The translations under genes were made by a program, and so were the position numbers. The notes under the pieces are model-generated. The model was not told where the DNA came from and did not search any database. It saw nothing but the letters and a program-made list of their open reading frames with translations. From Alterisphingorhabdus sp051668705 (lineage in GTDB: Bacteria > Pseudomonadota > Alphaproteobacteria > Sphingomonadales > Sphingomonadaceae), in contig NZ_CP196351.1 in NCBI RefSeq assembly GCF_051668705.1, positions 1,984,001 through 2,048,000 on the forward strand: 64,000 nucleotides of DNA. Direction: 5' to 3'. Numbering within the stretch: position 1 is the first letter of the stretch; each line of letters starts with the position of its first letter. This document shows positions 27,784-36,860 of this stretch, piece after piece.

Positions 27784-29013
27784 ATGTGGTTATTAGATAA
27801 TTTCTTGAGCAAGATTATTACTCAAGGGCAGCTCAACGTGACAGCGCCAAATGGCAATGTTACCAGCTATGGTTCTGCGCATGAGAGATATGGCCCAGTC
27901 AATATTGCCATCAAAGACAAGGCAACCGCCAACAGGATAAGCCGTAACCCTGCACTTGGCGCTGGTGAGGCTTTTATGGATGGCGGCCTGACCATAGAAG
28001 ATGATAATATCATGGCTCTGTTAGAGCTGATAGCGTTCAACATGCGGTGGGATTATGACAACACCACACGTGTTGGCCTGTGGAAGTCTCAGCGCATATT
28101 ATCAAAGATTCAACAGGTGAATGATGCGGTACGCAGCCGCAAAAATGTTGCGCATCATTATGATCTTAATGACCGGCTTTATGACCTGTTTCTGGATGCA
28201 GACCGGCAATATAGCTGCGCCTATTTCACTGATGAAGCCAATTCTTTGTCACAAGCGCAGACAGACAAAATGGCGCATATTGCTGCTAAACTCGACCTTA
28301 AACCCGGCCACAAGGTGCTGGATATCGGTTGCGGCTGGGGCGGCATGGCGATGTTCATTCACAAAGTGTCTGGCGCGGATGTTACTGGCGTTACTTTATC
28401 CGAAGAACAGTTGAAAGTAGCGCGGCAAAGAGCCGCGGATGCCGGAGTAAGCGATCATGTCCGCTTTGAGCTGATTGATTACCGTCATGTTCAAGAGACA
28501 TTTGACCGGATCGTGTCTGTGGGCATGTTTGAGCATGTCGGGCGGCCCAATTTTCAAGCATATTTTGATACTGTGCGCGATCGTCTAAAACCCGATGGTG
28601 TCGCGCTTGTGCACACCATTGCCCGTGCTGATGGGCCCGGTGTAACCGACCCATGGACGCAGAAATATATCTTCCCTGGTGGCTATGCTCCTGCGCTTTC
28701 TGAGATTCTGCCGCATGTTGAGAAGTCTTGGCTTTGGGCGACTGATATTGAGATTTTGCGCGTTCATTACGGCCATACTTTGGTGCACTGGTATAATAGC
28801 TGCCGTGAAAAGCGCATCGAGATTGAAGCCATTTATGATGCGCGCTTCTATCGCATGTGGATGTTCTATCTGGCCGCCGCGGCCAATGCGTTCTTCCATG
28901 ATGGCCATATGAATGCGCAGATACAGCTGACCCGCCGGCGTGACGCTCTGCCGATCACACGCGATTACATCGCCGCGACAGAGAAGAAATATCGCAAAAA
29001 AGCCGCCAGCTGA
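27784..29013 (+). CDS. cfa: Cyclopropane-fatty-acyl-phospholipid synthase
   Basis: SAM-dependent enzyme of 409 residues that adds a methylene bridge to unsaturated acyl chains of membrane phospholipids. Motif I is VLDIGCGWGGMA, and QYSCAYF, SVGMFEHVG and the HTIARADGPG strand are CFA hallmarks. The N-terminal lipid-binding domain is present. ATG 27784 is preceded by GACGCAAAAGAC; an in-frame upstream start (27736) is less likely. It stands downstream of the cytochrome/molybdoprotein pair and may share their transcript. Confidence 0.94.
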   Translation: MWLLDNFLSKIITQGQLNVTAPNGNVTSYGSAHERYGPVNIAIKDKATANRISRNPALGAGEAFMDGGLTIEDDNIMALLELIAFNMRWDYDNTTRVGLWKSQRILSKIQQVNDAVRSRKNVAHHYDLNDRLYDLFLDADRQYSCAYFTDEANSLSQAQTDKMAHIAAKLDLKPGHKVLDIGCGWGGMAMFIHKVSGADVTGVTLSEEQLKVARQRAADAGVSDHVRFELIDYRHVQETFDRIVSVGMFEHVGRPNFQAYFDTVRDRLKPDGVALVHTIARADGPGVTDPWTQKYIFPGGYAPALSEILPHVEKSWLWATDIEILRVHYGHTLVHWYNSCREKRIEIEAIYDARFYRMWMFYLAAAANAFFHDGHMNAQIQLTRRRDALPITRDYIAATEKKYRKKAAS

Positions 29014-29039
29014 AAGAGCCGCTCCACCGCACCATCCGC

Positions 29040-29483
29040 CTATTGTGGGTAAGCGCGGTTCATATAGTCCCAATTGTCCTGAATAAGCTGTTCTAAAACA
29101 TCCATATCCACGTTTTTCAATCGGGTAATGTACAGACACGCTTTCGCCATTTTGTGCTTGCCCAATTGGGCAAGCAGCGCATCGCGGCGCGCACGTGTTT
29201 CATCATCACCATAGGGCCCCATAATATAGATGCTTAAATTGGCCTTGCGCGGGCTGAAGCCTGTGCGGCACATATCGCCTTCACGGCCGCTATCATATTT
29301 ATAATGATAGCGCCCAAAGCCGATAATAGAATCGCCCCACATTTTGGGTTTTGTGTTTGTGATCTTTTCAAATAGCTCTAACAATATAACCGCATCTTCG
29401 CGCCGCCCCTGATGCTCAACCGACGCAATGAATGCAGCAACATCGCCATCATTTTCCTGTGTTTTGTTTCGTGCCTGCGCCAT
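29040..29483 (-). CDS. DUF1801-domain protein
   Basis: A 147-residue soluble protein. WGDSIIGFGRYHYKYDSGREG and the following SPRKANLSIYI strand match the small alpha/beta DUF1801 (YdhG-like) fold; biochemical role unknown. ATG 29483 has a strong RBS (AGAGAGGG, six bases off), so the longer frame starting at 29549 is rejected. It is divergent from argG with about 104 bp between. Confidence 0.85.
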   Translation of the reverse strand: MAQARNKTQENDGDVAAFIASVEHQGRREDAVILLELFEKITNTKPKMWGDSIIGFGRYHYKYDSGREGDMCRTGFSPRKANLSIYIMGPYGDDETRARRDALLAQLGKHKMAKACLYITRLKNVDMDVLEQLIQDNWDYMNRAYPQ

Positions 29484-29587
29484 AATCCCTCTCTTTCGGT
29501 TCGCGCATTTTACCATATTGCGCATAACATTACACCCTGTTAGGCGCACTATGAAACACCATATATTTGATGCATCAGGAACCTGTC

Positions 29588-30820
29588 ATGACCGAACCTT
29601 CTAAGCCCAGCAAAGTTGTCCTTGCCTATTCTGGCGGGCTGGACACCAGTGTGATCCTGAAATGGCTGCAACAGGAATATGGGTGCGAAGTCATAACCTT
29701 TACGGCCGATCTGGGTCAGGGTGAGGAGCTGGAGCCTGCACGCCGCAAGGCACAGGCGATGGGCATTCCCGACAAGCATATCTTTATCGAAGATCTGCGT
29801 GAGGAGTTTGTCGGCGATTATGTCTTCCCCATGATGCGGGCCAATGCTCTGTATGAAGGGCATTATCTGCTCGGCACCTCCATTGCACGGCCTCTCATAT
29901 CCAAGCGGCAAATAGAGATAGCACGCGAGCTTGGCGCCGATGCCGTTTCGCACGGCGCAACGGGCAAGGGCAATGATCAGGTGCGTTTCGAACTCGGCTA
30001 TTATGCCCTCAACCCTGATGTGAAGGTCATCGCCCCATGGCGCGAATGGGATCTGACGAGCCGTACCAGACTTATTGAATTTGCCGAGGCACACCAGATC
30101 AGCGTGCCCAAGGACAAGCGCGGCGAAGCGCCCTTCTCCACCGATGCCAACATCCTGCACACATCGTCTGAGGGCAAGGTGCTGGAAGACCCGTGGGAAG
30201 AGACGCCCGATTATGTCTATTCGCGCACCAACAACCCGGAAGATGCGCCCGATACGCCCGAATATATCACCGTGGATTTCGAACGCGGTGATGCGGTCGC
30301 CATCAATGGTGAAGCCATGTCGCCGGCCACCCTGCTGGCCAAGCTGAACGATTATGGCCGTGAACATGGCATTGGCCGCCTTGACCTGGTTGAAAACCGC
30401 TTTGTCGGCATTAAATCGCGCGGCATGTATGAGACACCGGGCGGCACCATCTATTATATCGCCCATCGCGGCATTGAACAGATCACTCTTGATCGCGGCG
30501 CAGCGCATTTGAAGGACGAGCTGGCCCCGCGCTATGCAGAGATCATCTATAACGGCTTCTGGTTCTCGCCAGAGCGTGAGATGCTGCAAGCCGCGATTGA
30601 CCACAGCCAACGCCATGTCACTGGCACCGTGCGGATCAAGCTGTACAAAGGCAGCGCCACTTTGGTCGGTCGTAAGGCCGATGTCCGGTACAACCTCTAT
30701 AGCCAGGACGTAGTGACCTTTGAAGATGATGCCGGCGCCTATGACCAGCAGGACGCAGCCGGTTTCATCAAGCTCAACGCCCTGCGGCTCAAGCTGTTGA
30801 AGAACAGACGCAACCAATAG
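29588..30820 (+). CDS. argG: Argininosuccinate synthase
   Basis: Cytosolic enzyme of 410 residues joining citrulline and aspartate with ATP in arginine synthesis. The N-terminal PP-loop is VLAYSGGLDTSVILKWL; SHGATGKGNDQVRFELGYY and the GMYETPGGTI segment are further hallmarks. ATG 29588 with AGGAACC upstream is chosen over an upstream in-frame ATG. The reading frame is GC-richer than nearby genes and has a long open frame on the opposite strand, which I judge to be a shadow. Confidence 0.97.
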   Translation: MTEPSKPSKVVLAYSGGLDTSVILKWLQQEYGCEVITFTADLGQGEELEPARRKAQAMGIPDKHIFIEDLREEFVGDYVFPMMRANALYEGHYLLGTSIARPLISKRQIEIARELGADAVSHGATGKGNDQVRFELGYYALNPDVKVIAPWREWDLTSRTRLIEFAEAHQISVPKDKRGEAPFSTDANILHTSSEGKVLEDPWEETPDYVYSRTNNPEDAPDTPEYITVDFERGDAVAINGEAMSPATLLAKLNDYGREHGIGRLDLVENRFVGIKSRGMYETPGGTIYYIAHRGIEQITLDRGAAHLKDELAPRYAEIIYNGFWFSPEREMLQAAIDHSQRHVTGTVRIKLYKGSATLVGRKADVRYNLYSQDVVTFEDDAGAYDQQDAAGFIKLNALRLKLLKNRRNQ

Positions 30821-30886
30821 CACTGACTATCTGCAATAGCGCATTGCCTTTTGACAGTGCCGTGGCTATTTGGTGCGTCTTACAGT

Positions 30887-30924
30887 GACTCGGCCTGCTG
30901 TAGAGGGCTGTAGCGAGTCGTTTT
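30887..30924 (+). terminator. Probable intrinsic terminator after argG
   Basis: A stem GACTCGGCC / GGC-CGAGTC style (GACTCG at 30887-30892, CGAGTC at 30914-30919, with inner GGCC/GGCT pairing) is followed directly by TTTT. It lies about 70 bp past the argG stop. Confidence 0.5.
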
Positions 30925-31909
30925 GATGCTGTTTCTTATCAAAGCATAGTTCTTTCCTTGAAAGATCATTTCGTGTTCAACCTTGCTTGGATTAGCGCGG
31001 CTTTGCACATGTTACTATCCACAGTCTTGTCCACTATTAACAGCTAGGCCATGTGGATAAGTCACGCGAATTTGATTGCCGAACCCCGCCCATCGTGACA
31101 GCTTTGAATGGTCAGAAGGCAACAGCAACTGGCAGCAACAACAAGAGAAAGCATGTAATTGCCGTCTTTTGAAGGAGCAGCGAAGAGTGATCGGGGCAAC
31201 CTGATTGCGCTTTAAGAAAGAGCGGTACAGAAACGCAAATTGGGAATGGCTACATTCACGATGGAAACACAAAGACTGGTCTGGAACAGATGCTGAGCTG
31301 ATGATGATAGGCAGGATGAAAGCCCTTGGTTTCGACCGAAGACGAGTAAACCGGCTTATGGATAGAGCGAAGATTGCCGTTTCAACCGTGGAACCGATGA
31401 ACGAGAGATCGAACAAAGGGAAAGCCGAAACATCAATATCCGCACTATCAGATGCATCCGAGCGGCGGGAATATAGCAATATTGAACCGCCGTTACGGGT
31501 CATCGGACGCCGAACGAGCGACATAGCTGTCAGAGCAACCGAGCCGCAAAGCTTTGGAGTGATGACAGCACAGGCGGGACAGTTTCGCAGCAGCATGACC
31601 GGGCAACCGGACAAGCAGCCGGGAAAATGAACCGACAGGATGACCAAGGGAAGCCATGCTTTCCAAAGCATCATGAAGCGATATTGGCGCAGTGGGAGCC
31701 GGTCTTTCGGGATCGGCTCCCGTTTGCGTGCCCTTTGCCCAAATTTGCGCGCCCTTTGCCCAATCCGGCTCTCTCACCTCTCCTTTCTGCGCCGCTGCTG
31801 CCCATGCTTACCCGTCATCATCTATCCCCGCCATCTATCATCACACTTGACGTGCACGCACTTCATGGCTAGTGTATTGCATAAGTAAAACAGCAAAGGC
31901 ACAGTGATA
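30925..31909. other. Gene-poor stretch with DnaA-box-like inverted pair and a 3' terminator
   Basis: About 1 kb without a convincing gene. CTATCCACA (31015-31023) and a perfect DnaA-box sequence TGTGGATAA (31052-31060) face each other 28 bases apart. From about 31100 to 31640 the plus strand is purine-rich and an open frame (TTG 31205 to 31630, 141 codons) is present. Its codons (many AGA, CGA, ATA) are unlike the neighbours and it lacks an RBS, so it may be chance, a decayed or foreign gene, or a structured RNA. Small hairpins such as ATGCTTT-CC-AAAGCAT and the terminator at 31694 close the stretch. Downstream, the 12-base unit CCCTTTGCCCAA occurs twice. Confidence 0.4.
31694..31724 (+). terminator. 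Strong hairpin GGGAGCCG...CGGCTCCC followed by GTTT
   Basis: A perfect 8 bp GC-rich stem (31694-31701 with 31714-31721), a 12-base loop and a short T-run on the plus strand. No gene precedes it within 800 bp except the doubtful frame ending at 31630, which suggests that something in that stretch is transcribed rightward. Confidence 0.55.
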
Positions 31910-32515
31910 ATGACCTCTTTCTCCGCAAAAACCCTCGCAATTGGTGCATTGTCCCTCACCCTGGCCTTGGGTGCCTGCAAAAAGGTGGAGACTGAGGACG
32001 ATAACGAGATTGTCCTGACGACCAACGATACACAGGACGGCGAAACCCGCAAAACCGTCGTCATCACCAAGTCGAAAGATGGCAACTCCTCCTCGTCTTC
32101 ATCTTCATCCTCGACCAGCTCCTCCAATGGTGATGAAAGCGTCTCCATGTCGTTTAATTCGGACGGCTTTAACCTCGATATTGATGTCCCCATCAATGAA
32201 TGGACGACCGACGCCAAAGCCGATGGCAGCAGTGACGGCCTCTACCCCGGCTCTCAAGTCACCAATGTCTCGGTCAACACCAATACGGTTGATGGAGAGA
32301 CCATCGGCAATGTGCGCATAGATTATAGCGCCCCGGCAGACCCGGACACAGTGGCCAAATGGACCATGAACCATATCACCAAAAAGGGCGGCACGGCGAA
32401 GCGCAAAGGCAATGTCATCACCGCAACGGATAAAGATGGCGATAACTTCACCATCACTCTGAAGCCCGACGGCAAAGGCACCAAAGGCCGGATGGTGATG
32501 AACAATAACGGCTAA
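31910..32515 (+). CDS. Lipoprotein with poly-Ser linker, hypothetical
   Basis: A 201-residue protein with a lipoprotein signal (LSLTLALGAC, Cys as the acylated residue). After an acidic segment there is a run of nine Ser followed by TSSS, then a beta-rich domain with repeated D/N-T-x-T strands and a basic GKGTKGRMVMNNNG end. The Ser tract is written with mixed TCC/TCG/TCT/TCA/AGC codons, so it is unlikely to be strand-slippage prone. Function unknown; probably outer-membrane or periplasm-anchored. Confidence 0.75.
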   Translation: MTSFSAKTLAIGALSLTLALGACKKVETEDDNEIVLTTNDTQDGETRKTVVITKSKDGNSSSSSSSSSTSSSNGDESVSMSFNSDGFNLDIDVPINEWTTDAKADGSSDGLYPGSQVTNVSVNTNTVDGETIGNVRIDYSAPADPDTVAKWTMNHITKKGGTAKRKGNVITATDKDGDNFTITLKPDGKGTKGRMVMNNNG

Positions 32516-32578
32516 AGCCGCCGCCTTATAACGTTATCATTATCGGCACGATGTAAGAAACCGCATCAATGCTCAAGA

Positions 32579-32794
32579 TCAATCGCCCTCGCTTGGTATT
32601 TTGAGCTCCGTAAGCTCTTCATATGGCTTCTTCACCCCCTCCATCCTATGCTGAAGTATAACATCACAATTCGGGTTCGGGCAATCATATGCCCTACCCG
32701 ACACATAACGACCCATATCGATAGAAATATTAGTACTGCAAGCTGGGCACATAATTTTGGTCATATCTATGATACTCTCTATTTGTTTCAGCAT
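32579..32794 (-). CDS. Small zinc-ribbon protein, hypothetical
   Basis: 71 residues with CPAC and CPNPNC knuckles 23 residues apart, a likely structural zinc site. ATG 32794 is preceded by AGGTTGAT, a fair RBS at six bases. AT-rich relative to its neighbours. The C-terminus is charged (YEELTELKIPSEGD). Unknown role; could bind nucleic acid. Confidence 0.6.
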   Translation of the reverse strand: MLKQIESIIDMTKIMCPACSTNISIDMGRYVSGRAYDCPNPNCDVILQHRMEGVKKPYEELTELKIPSEGD

Positions 32795-33035
32795 ATCAAC
32801 CTGGCAACCAAAGACGATATGTCGAGAGAACTCTCATTTCTGAGATGAGTATATAAGCATTTTAATTGGCCACACGCCGTGAACAGGTAATAATATCGAT
32901 GGGAAATTATATCCCTCAACCGTATCTTTGGCGCGCCATGATATGCGATAAAGTTGACACTGTTGACACTGTCTAAAAGCAAAAAGCTGCATTGCGGATA
33001 GAGGCCCGCCCAGCCCTATCTGCCCCAAACCGCCC

Positions 33036-34100
33036 CTAACCACCCTCTTGCTGCGCCGCCAGCCAATCCGCCAGCGCCGGATCAGCCACGCCCACTGCGC
33101 CTGCTGCTCCGCCCTCGCCATAGCGCCATGGCTCCTCCGCCGGGGTTGGTGTGGCGATCAGGTCATCGGCATCTTGACCAGCGCCAATCCGCTCCAGCAA
33201 GGCATCAAAACGCGCCGCGCCGCGCATCGCCGCCGGATTGTCCGCCGCATGTTTGTCCAGCCGCGCCAACAGCGCCAGCAACAGCCGCCCATCAAAGCGC
33301 GTGCGGCTGGCGGTTACCTCACCATGATAGACAATATCCTCGGTAATGCCGTTCATCGCTTTATCGGCCAGCTCATCCTGCGCCATATCGCGCGCTATGA
33401 CCAGCGCCCCATCCCAAGCACAGGCAAAGGCCGCATCGCGCCGCCGCGCCTGATAGGCCGCTTCATGGCTGATCTGCGCATAATAGGCAGAGCCACGCAC
33501 ATTGCCGGTACGCGATAAAGCCTGCAAAAAGGTGCGCTTCGTCGCGGGTGACATGCTGCCACGCGGCCGTTTTTGGGGGAGTGTCTTTTCTCTCATGGGG
33601 TCTTCTTCTCTCACGGCGTGTTCGCTGCGCGAACGCCTCCGAGAGGGCGGCCTTTCGGCCGGCGGCTGGTCAGCCTTGCGGACCTGATGGTCCGATTCCG
33701 GGCTTTCCTTGATGGTTGCGCTAGCCCCCTTGTCTTCAGAGGGGCGCGGGGTGAAGCATTCCCCGGATGCTTCAGGAATTGCCGGGGGCAATTGCGACCC
33801 CAAGCCGGTTGAGGGCGGTGGTGATGTTAGCGGTGCTTTTGGCGCTGGGGGCAGTGCGCTATTCCCGCTCGCGCTCGCTTCACTGGCAGGCACTGCCAAA
33901 GCCGCACTTTCATCACTCCCCAAGGGCGGCACACCATCCAGCAAGATGGGCGCAGAGGCAGCGCGCACATCCGCATCCACCACAGCCCGCACCGCCCCCA
34001 ATATCTCCAGCAAGTCCATAGACTGAGAAAAACCAGACCGCCCCGCCCCATCAGACGATGATGCAGCAGGATCAGACAGATGGGGCTTTGAACGGGGCAT
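33036..34100 (-). CDS. Hypothetical protein with HTH-like (terminase-small-subunit-type) segment
   Basis: About 354 residues. The N-terminal half is Pro/Ser/Ala-rich and of low complexity. From ~180 on it has TKRTFLQALSRTGNVRGSAY followed by a second helix AYQARRRDAAFACAWD, the HTH pattern typical of phage terminase small subunits and related sphingomonad proteins, then a helical C-terminus. Residues ~136-160 are encoded by a cluster of DNA hairpins and look inserted. No other phage gene is near. ATG 34100 is chosen over TTG 34127. Function unknown; DNA binding is inferred. Confidence 0.65.
   Translation of the reverse strand: MPRSKPHLSDPAASSSDGAGRSGFSQSMDLLEILGAVRAVVDADVRAASAPILLDGVPPLGSDESAALAVPASEASASGNSALPPAPKAPLTSPPPSTGLGSQLPPAIPEASGECFTPRPSEDKGASATIKESPESDHQVRKADQPPAERPPSRRRSRSEHAVREEDPMREKTLPQKRPRGSMSPATKRTFLQALSRTGNVRGSAYYAQISHEAAYQARRRDAAFACAWDGALVIARDMAQDELADKAMNGITEDIVYHGEVTASRTRFDGRLLLALLARLDKHAADNPAAMRGAARFDALLERIGAGQDADDLIATPTPAEEPWRYGEGGAAGAVGVADPALADWLAAQQEGG
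33620..33694. repeat. Cluster of three hairpins inside a reading frame
   Basis: Three adjacent perfect palindromes: GTTCGC-TGC-GCGAAC (33620-33634), GGCC-TTTC-GGCC (33649-33660) and CGGACC-TGAT-GGTCCG (33679-33694). Together they look like a REP-type element that has been accepted within the coding sequence without breaking it. Confidence 0.5.
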
Positions 34101-34531
34101 AAACAGTCTCACTTGGCGATTGGACAAGCAAACAGTTTACCGGATTATGGGGTGTGTAGGACAGGGGGTAGTGAGAACCGGGAAGCCGGAGGAAAAGGGA
34201 CGGCGTTATTAGGCCTAAAAGGGTGATATCGTAACGACTTGCTATTGATGATGCATAGCTACACTAAGACTATCTAACATCGCTATCACACCTGAAAACA
34301 ATGGGTAAGCACAACACCGCGTGTTGAGAGCGCAGGGTAATAGTTTTGACCCCAAAAACAGAAAATCGTAGCACCGGATCAACAGTATGAAAGAGCTGGG
34401 GTTAGAATATAGGGGGTTGGGGATGTAAGATATGCATAAGCAACTCAGACTATGGTACAATTCGTATCCGTACAAACAAAAAATTACTCAAATTACTTAG
34501 TTATTTCTTATGGTTCTTATTGTCGAAAACA
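34101..34531. other. AT-rich intergenic boundary of the RM island
   Basis: About 430 bp of AT-rich DNA between the hypothetical gene and the restriction endonuclease gene. Open frames here are short and Cys/Leu-rich without RBS and look random. No tRNA, direct repeat or integrase remnant was seen that would mark an attachment site. Confidence 0.4.
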
Positions 34532-35518
34532 TCAGGCTATCTTGCCGAAGTCATCACAAAAATGACGAGCTAAAAACAGCAACCACTCAAATTGACTTCT
34601 CTGCAAAATTCCTACGTTGTAGTTCTTGTCCAGAAATGAATGGTCAACGATGTCAGCCATGTCGGAAATAACGAACCTACGGTCAGGGTGAGGGGATTCT
34701 CGTACAACCACACAAGCTCTGATTAAGGCAATACAAACTTCAATCCATGTATTTCTGTTTCCAAGATACTCCCACCAATCGAGACCTATGCGTACCGTTG
34801 CTTCGACTTCTATTCCATCTTTGACATAGCGGAGGCTCCAGTTATCCTTGTGTGGAACCAAGATATGTCCATCAGCATCTACTGCCTCCGCAGCATTTCG
34901 AAGAACGTGCCAGTCTTTCTTGTTTGATAGCTTTTTGGTTCCATAAAGCACACCATAGGTAAACTCTACGCTATTAGTACCATGAGCATCTGCCCAAGCC
35001 TTCGCATTTTTAACAATGTCTTGGCCTATGTTTTGAGCCATTTCGTCATTAAGACATCGCGGCCCGCTCTTAAGGGTAACGGCGTAATACTCGTCTGGAT
35101 CACATTTCTTTCCGTCAAGCAAAGACTCTGCCGAGTGCATCACAGATGGTACAATTTCCCAGCCATAAACTGGAAGAACTACTTCTTCGACCATTCGCCC
35201 CGCAGAAGTTTCCATAGATGAGAAAACTTTCGCAGGGACGATATCTTTCTCAATTTGTTCAATACCTGCATAGCCATTCTGGCGAGAATAAAACATCAAT
35301 ACAAACGGGCTGGTATTGAACTTTGAAAAAGCAGCGTCCTTTGTCGGAAGAGCATCGAGATGGTTATCAATTTTGTTGCGGAAACTATTTTCCATTTCAA
35401 GCACGCGGGTTCTGGCTTCCCCATCTCTATCTATTTCAGCAAGTTGCTGAAATATCGTAGCCTTGTCCAAAAGCGTTGCCGAAACCCGCTTTGGAAGATC
35501 AGGATGTCTTTGCGCCAT
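34532..35518 (-). CDS. Putative type II restriction endonuclease
   Basis: An intact 328-residue protein encoded two bases after the cytosine methylase, the usual place for the cognate nuclease. A candidate PD-(D/E)xK core is visible: Glu residues in SAGRMVEEVVLPVYGW, then the Asp/Lys segment YYAVTLKSGPRCLND. It resembles, by impression, PmeII-type or similar type II endonucleases; the recognition sequence cannot be read. Codon and base use are AT-rich compared with uvrA, consistent with acquisition. It probably shares the transcript from uvrA through the methylase. Confidence 0.75.
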   Translation of the reverse strand: MAQRHPDLPKRVSATLLDKATIFQQLAEIDRDGEARTRVLEMENSFRNKIDNHLDALPTKDAAFSKFNTSPFVLMFYSRQNGYAGIEQIEKDIVPAKVFSSMETSAGRMVEEVVLPVYGWEIVPSVMHSAESLLDGKKCDPDEYYAVTLKSGPRCLNDEMAQNIGQDIVKNAKAWADAHGTNSVEFTYGVLYGTKKLSNKKDWHVLRNAAEAVDADGHILVPHKDNWSLRYVKDGIEVEATVRIGLDWWEYLGNRNTWIEVCIALIRACVVVRESPHPDRRFVISDMADIVDHSFLDKNYNVGILQRSQFEWLLFLARHFCDDFGKIA

Positions 35519-35520
35519 TT

Positions 35521-36860
35521 TTATTCTACCCTCGAAACCCTTCTTTGTGTTTTCGCGCTACCATAAGACGGATTATCATCTCGACTTCCATCCTTCCAAA
35601 TTTTAGCAGAATTTCCATCAAACCATTTTCGCGTTCTAACATGTGATTGAATGTATATTTTTCTGAAAGGTTTTATAGCGCCGGATGTGACTGGGGTACT
35701 TAAGTTTGCTATTGTGGCGCACTCTTCGGCAATAACTGTGCCAGCAACCTCTCCTAACCTTACCGGAACTGCATTTCCAATTTGCGCGTATTTCTGACTG
35801 GTAGTCCCTTTAAATGCCCAATCACTCGGAAACCCCTGTATAGCAGCGTACTCCTTTACAGTTAGAGCACGAACTTCCACAGGATGGCACAATGAAGTAC
35901 TTGCATGATTAGGCATTGTAACAAGTGTAGGGCATGGCAAGTCGAATGAGAGCCGACGCCACCACCCTGACCTACCGCCCTTAGCAAAATAGGCTTTGCC
36001 CATAGATTCCTTTTGCAGCTCTTCAGGTAAAATCCGCCAGTTTGAACCCTCAGCTACGAGACTAAGGAACTTTTTTTTGCGTGGGGAAAAGTCCATAATC
36101 TCTTCACCGGGGTCATTCATGCTTCCAATAGCATCACGAAGTGTTACCCAAGGTTCCAAATGATTATCATTGAACAAATCGACAGTCAGAGACTCAACTG
36201 AACCATGTGTTGGACTAGGAAACTCAAGCTCTCGATTAAAACGATTCCCTATAAAAAGAACGCGCTCACGCAATTGCGGTGCCCCATAATTCACTGCGTT
36301 TACTTCAAAACAATCTAAACGATAGCTAGGATCGATTTCTCTAAGATCGCTCGCAAATTGCTGTACAACTGAGCCAGCTTGTTCATCTGCTCTGAGAGGC
36401 TCTCCCCCCTATCTGGCCGAAGCGCAATTGGACGATGGTTAATAGCAGCAGACAGCAGTCCTCGCACGTTTTCCATCAAAAAATACTTTGGCTGCATCAC
36501 CTCAACAAATCTAAGAAAATCCCAAATCAAGGTTCCTCGTGGATCTTGAACTGATCCTCTGCGTCCAGCCGTGCTAAACGATTGACAAGGTGGCCCACCT
36601 ACCAACAAATCTAGTTCACCAGGTTTCAGTTGTAAGTCCTGTAGCAGAGTTTCAGCATCAAACTCAGCCAAGTCTTGCTGGTAAATCTTCATGCTTTTTG
36701 GGAGGTTACCCAAATCTCTGTTCTTATGAATTGTATCGCAGAATGCCTTCTCCTTTTCTACGGCAGCTAGAAGTTGAAACTGACCTACATTCTGTAGGCC
36801 AGCATCAAGGCCCATAGCCCCGGAAAACAATGAAACAACGGTTATTGGGGCTTGGCTCAT
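35521..36860 (-). pseudogene. DNA C5-cytosine methyltransferase, frameshifted in a C6/G6 run
   Basis: The 5' part (to 36315) has motif I SLFSGAMGLD, the catalytic PCQ motif GGPPCQSFSTAGRRG and ENVRG. It then leaves frame and stops. The 3' part carries motif VIII NYGAPQLRERVLFIG, the target-recognition region and motifs IX/X (GFPSDW ... AQIGNAVP). Adding one G to the minus-strand G6 run (plus-strand C6, 36404-36409) gives RPDRGGEPLRADEQAGSVVQ and joins them as one 446-residue methylase, a normal length. The ATG overlaps the uvrA TGA (ATGA). Causes could be phase variation, mutation or base-calling error; with the nuclease intact, complete loss of methylation would be harmful. Confidence 0.88.

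Noticed and set aside
29549..30823. Long open frame (424 codons) antisense to argG
   Set aside because: Complementary phase of a GC-biased conserved gene; no homology or RBS, and argG is certain.
31015..31060. Chromosomal origin from DnaA boxes
   Set aside because: Only two boxes, no AT-rich unwinding element and no origin-type neighbours (hemE, dnaA, parAB).
31321..31380. CCGGCTTATGGAT resembling the 3' part of RNase P RNA
   Set aside because: The other conserved RNase P regions (GAAAGTCCGGGCT and ACAGAA before this point) are absent.
31015..31674. 219-codon minus-strand frame in the gene-poor stretch
   Set aside because: Ser/Leu/Cys-rich with no domain pattern; explained by the purine-rich plus strand, which lacks stop complements.
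33036..34100. Prophage remnant suggested by terminase-like HTH
   Set aside because: No integrase, portal, capsid or tail genes nearby; the HTH pattern alone is also found in non-phage proteins.
34242..34475. 77-codon frame in the AT-rich boundary of the RM island
   Set aside because: Cys/Leu/Ser-rich random-looking peptide, no RBS.
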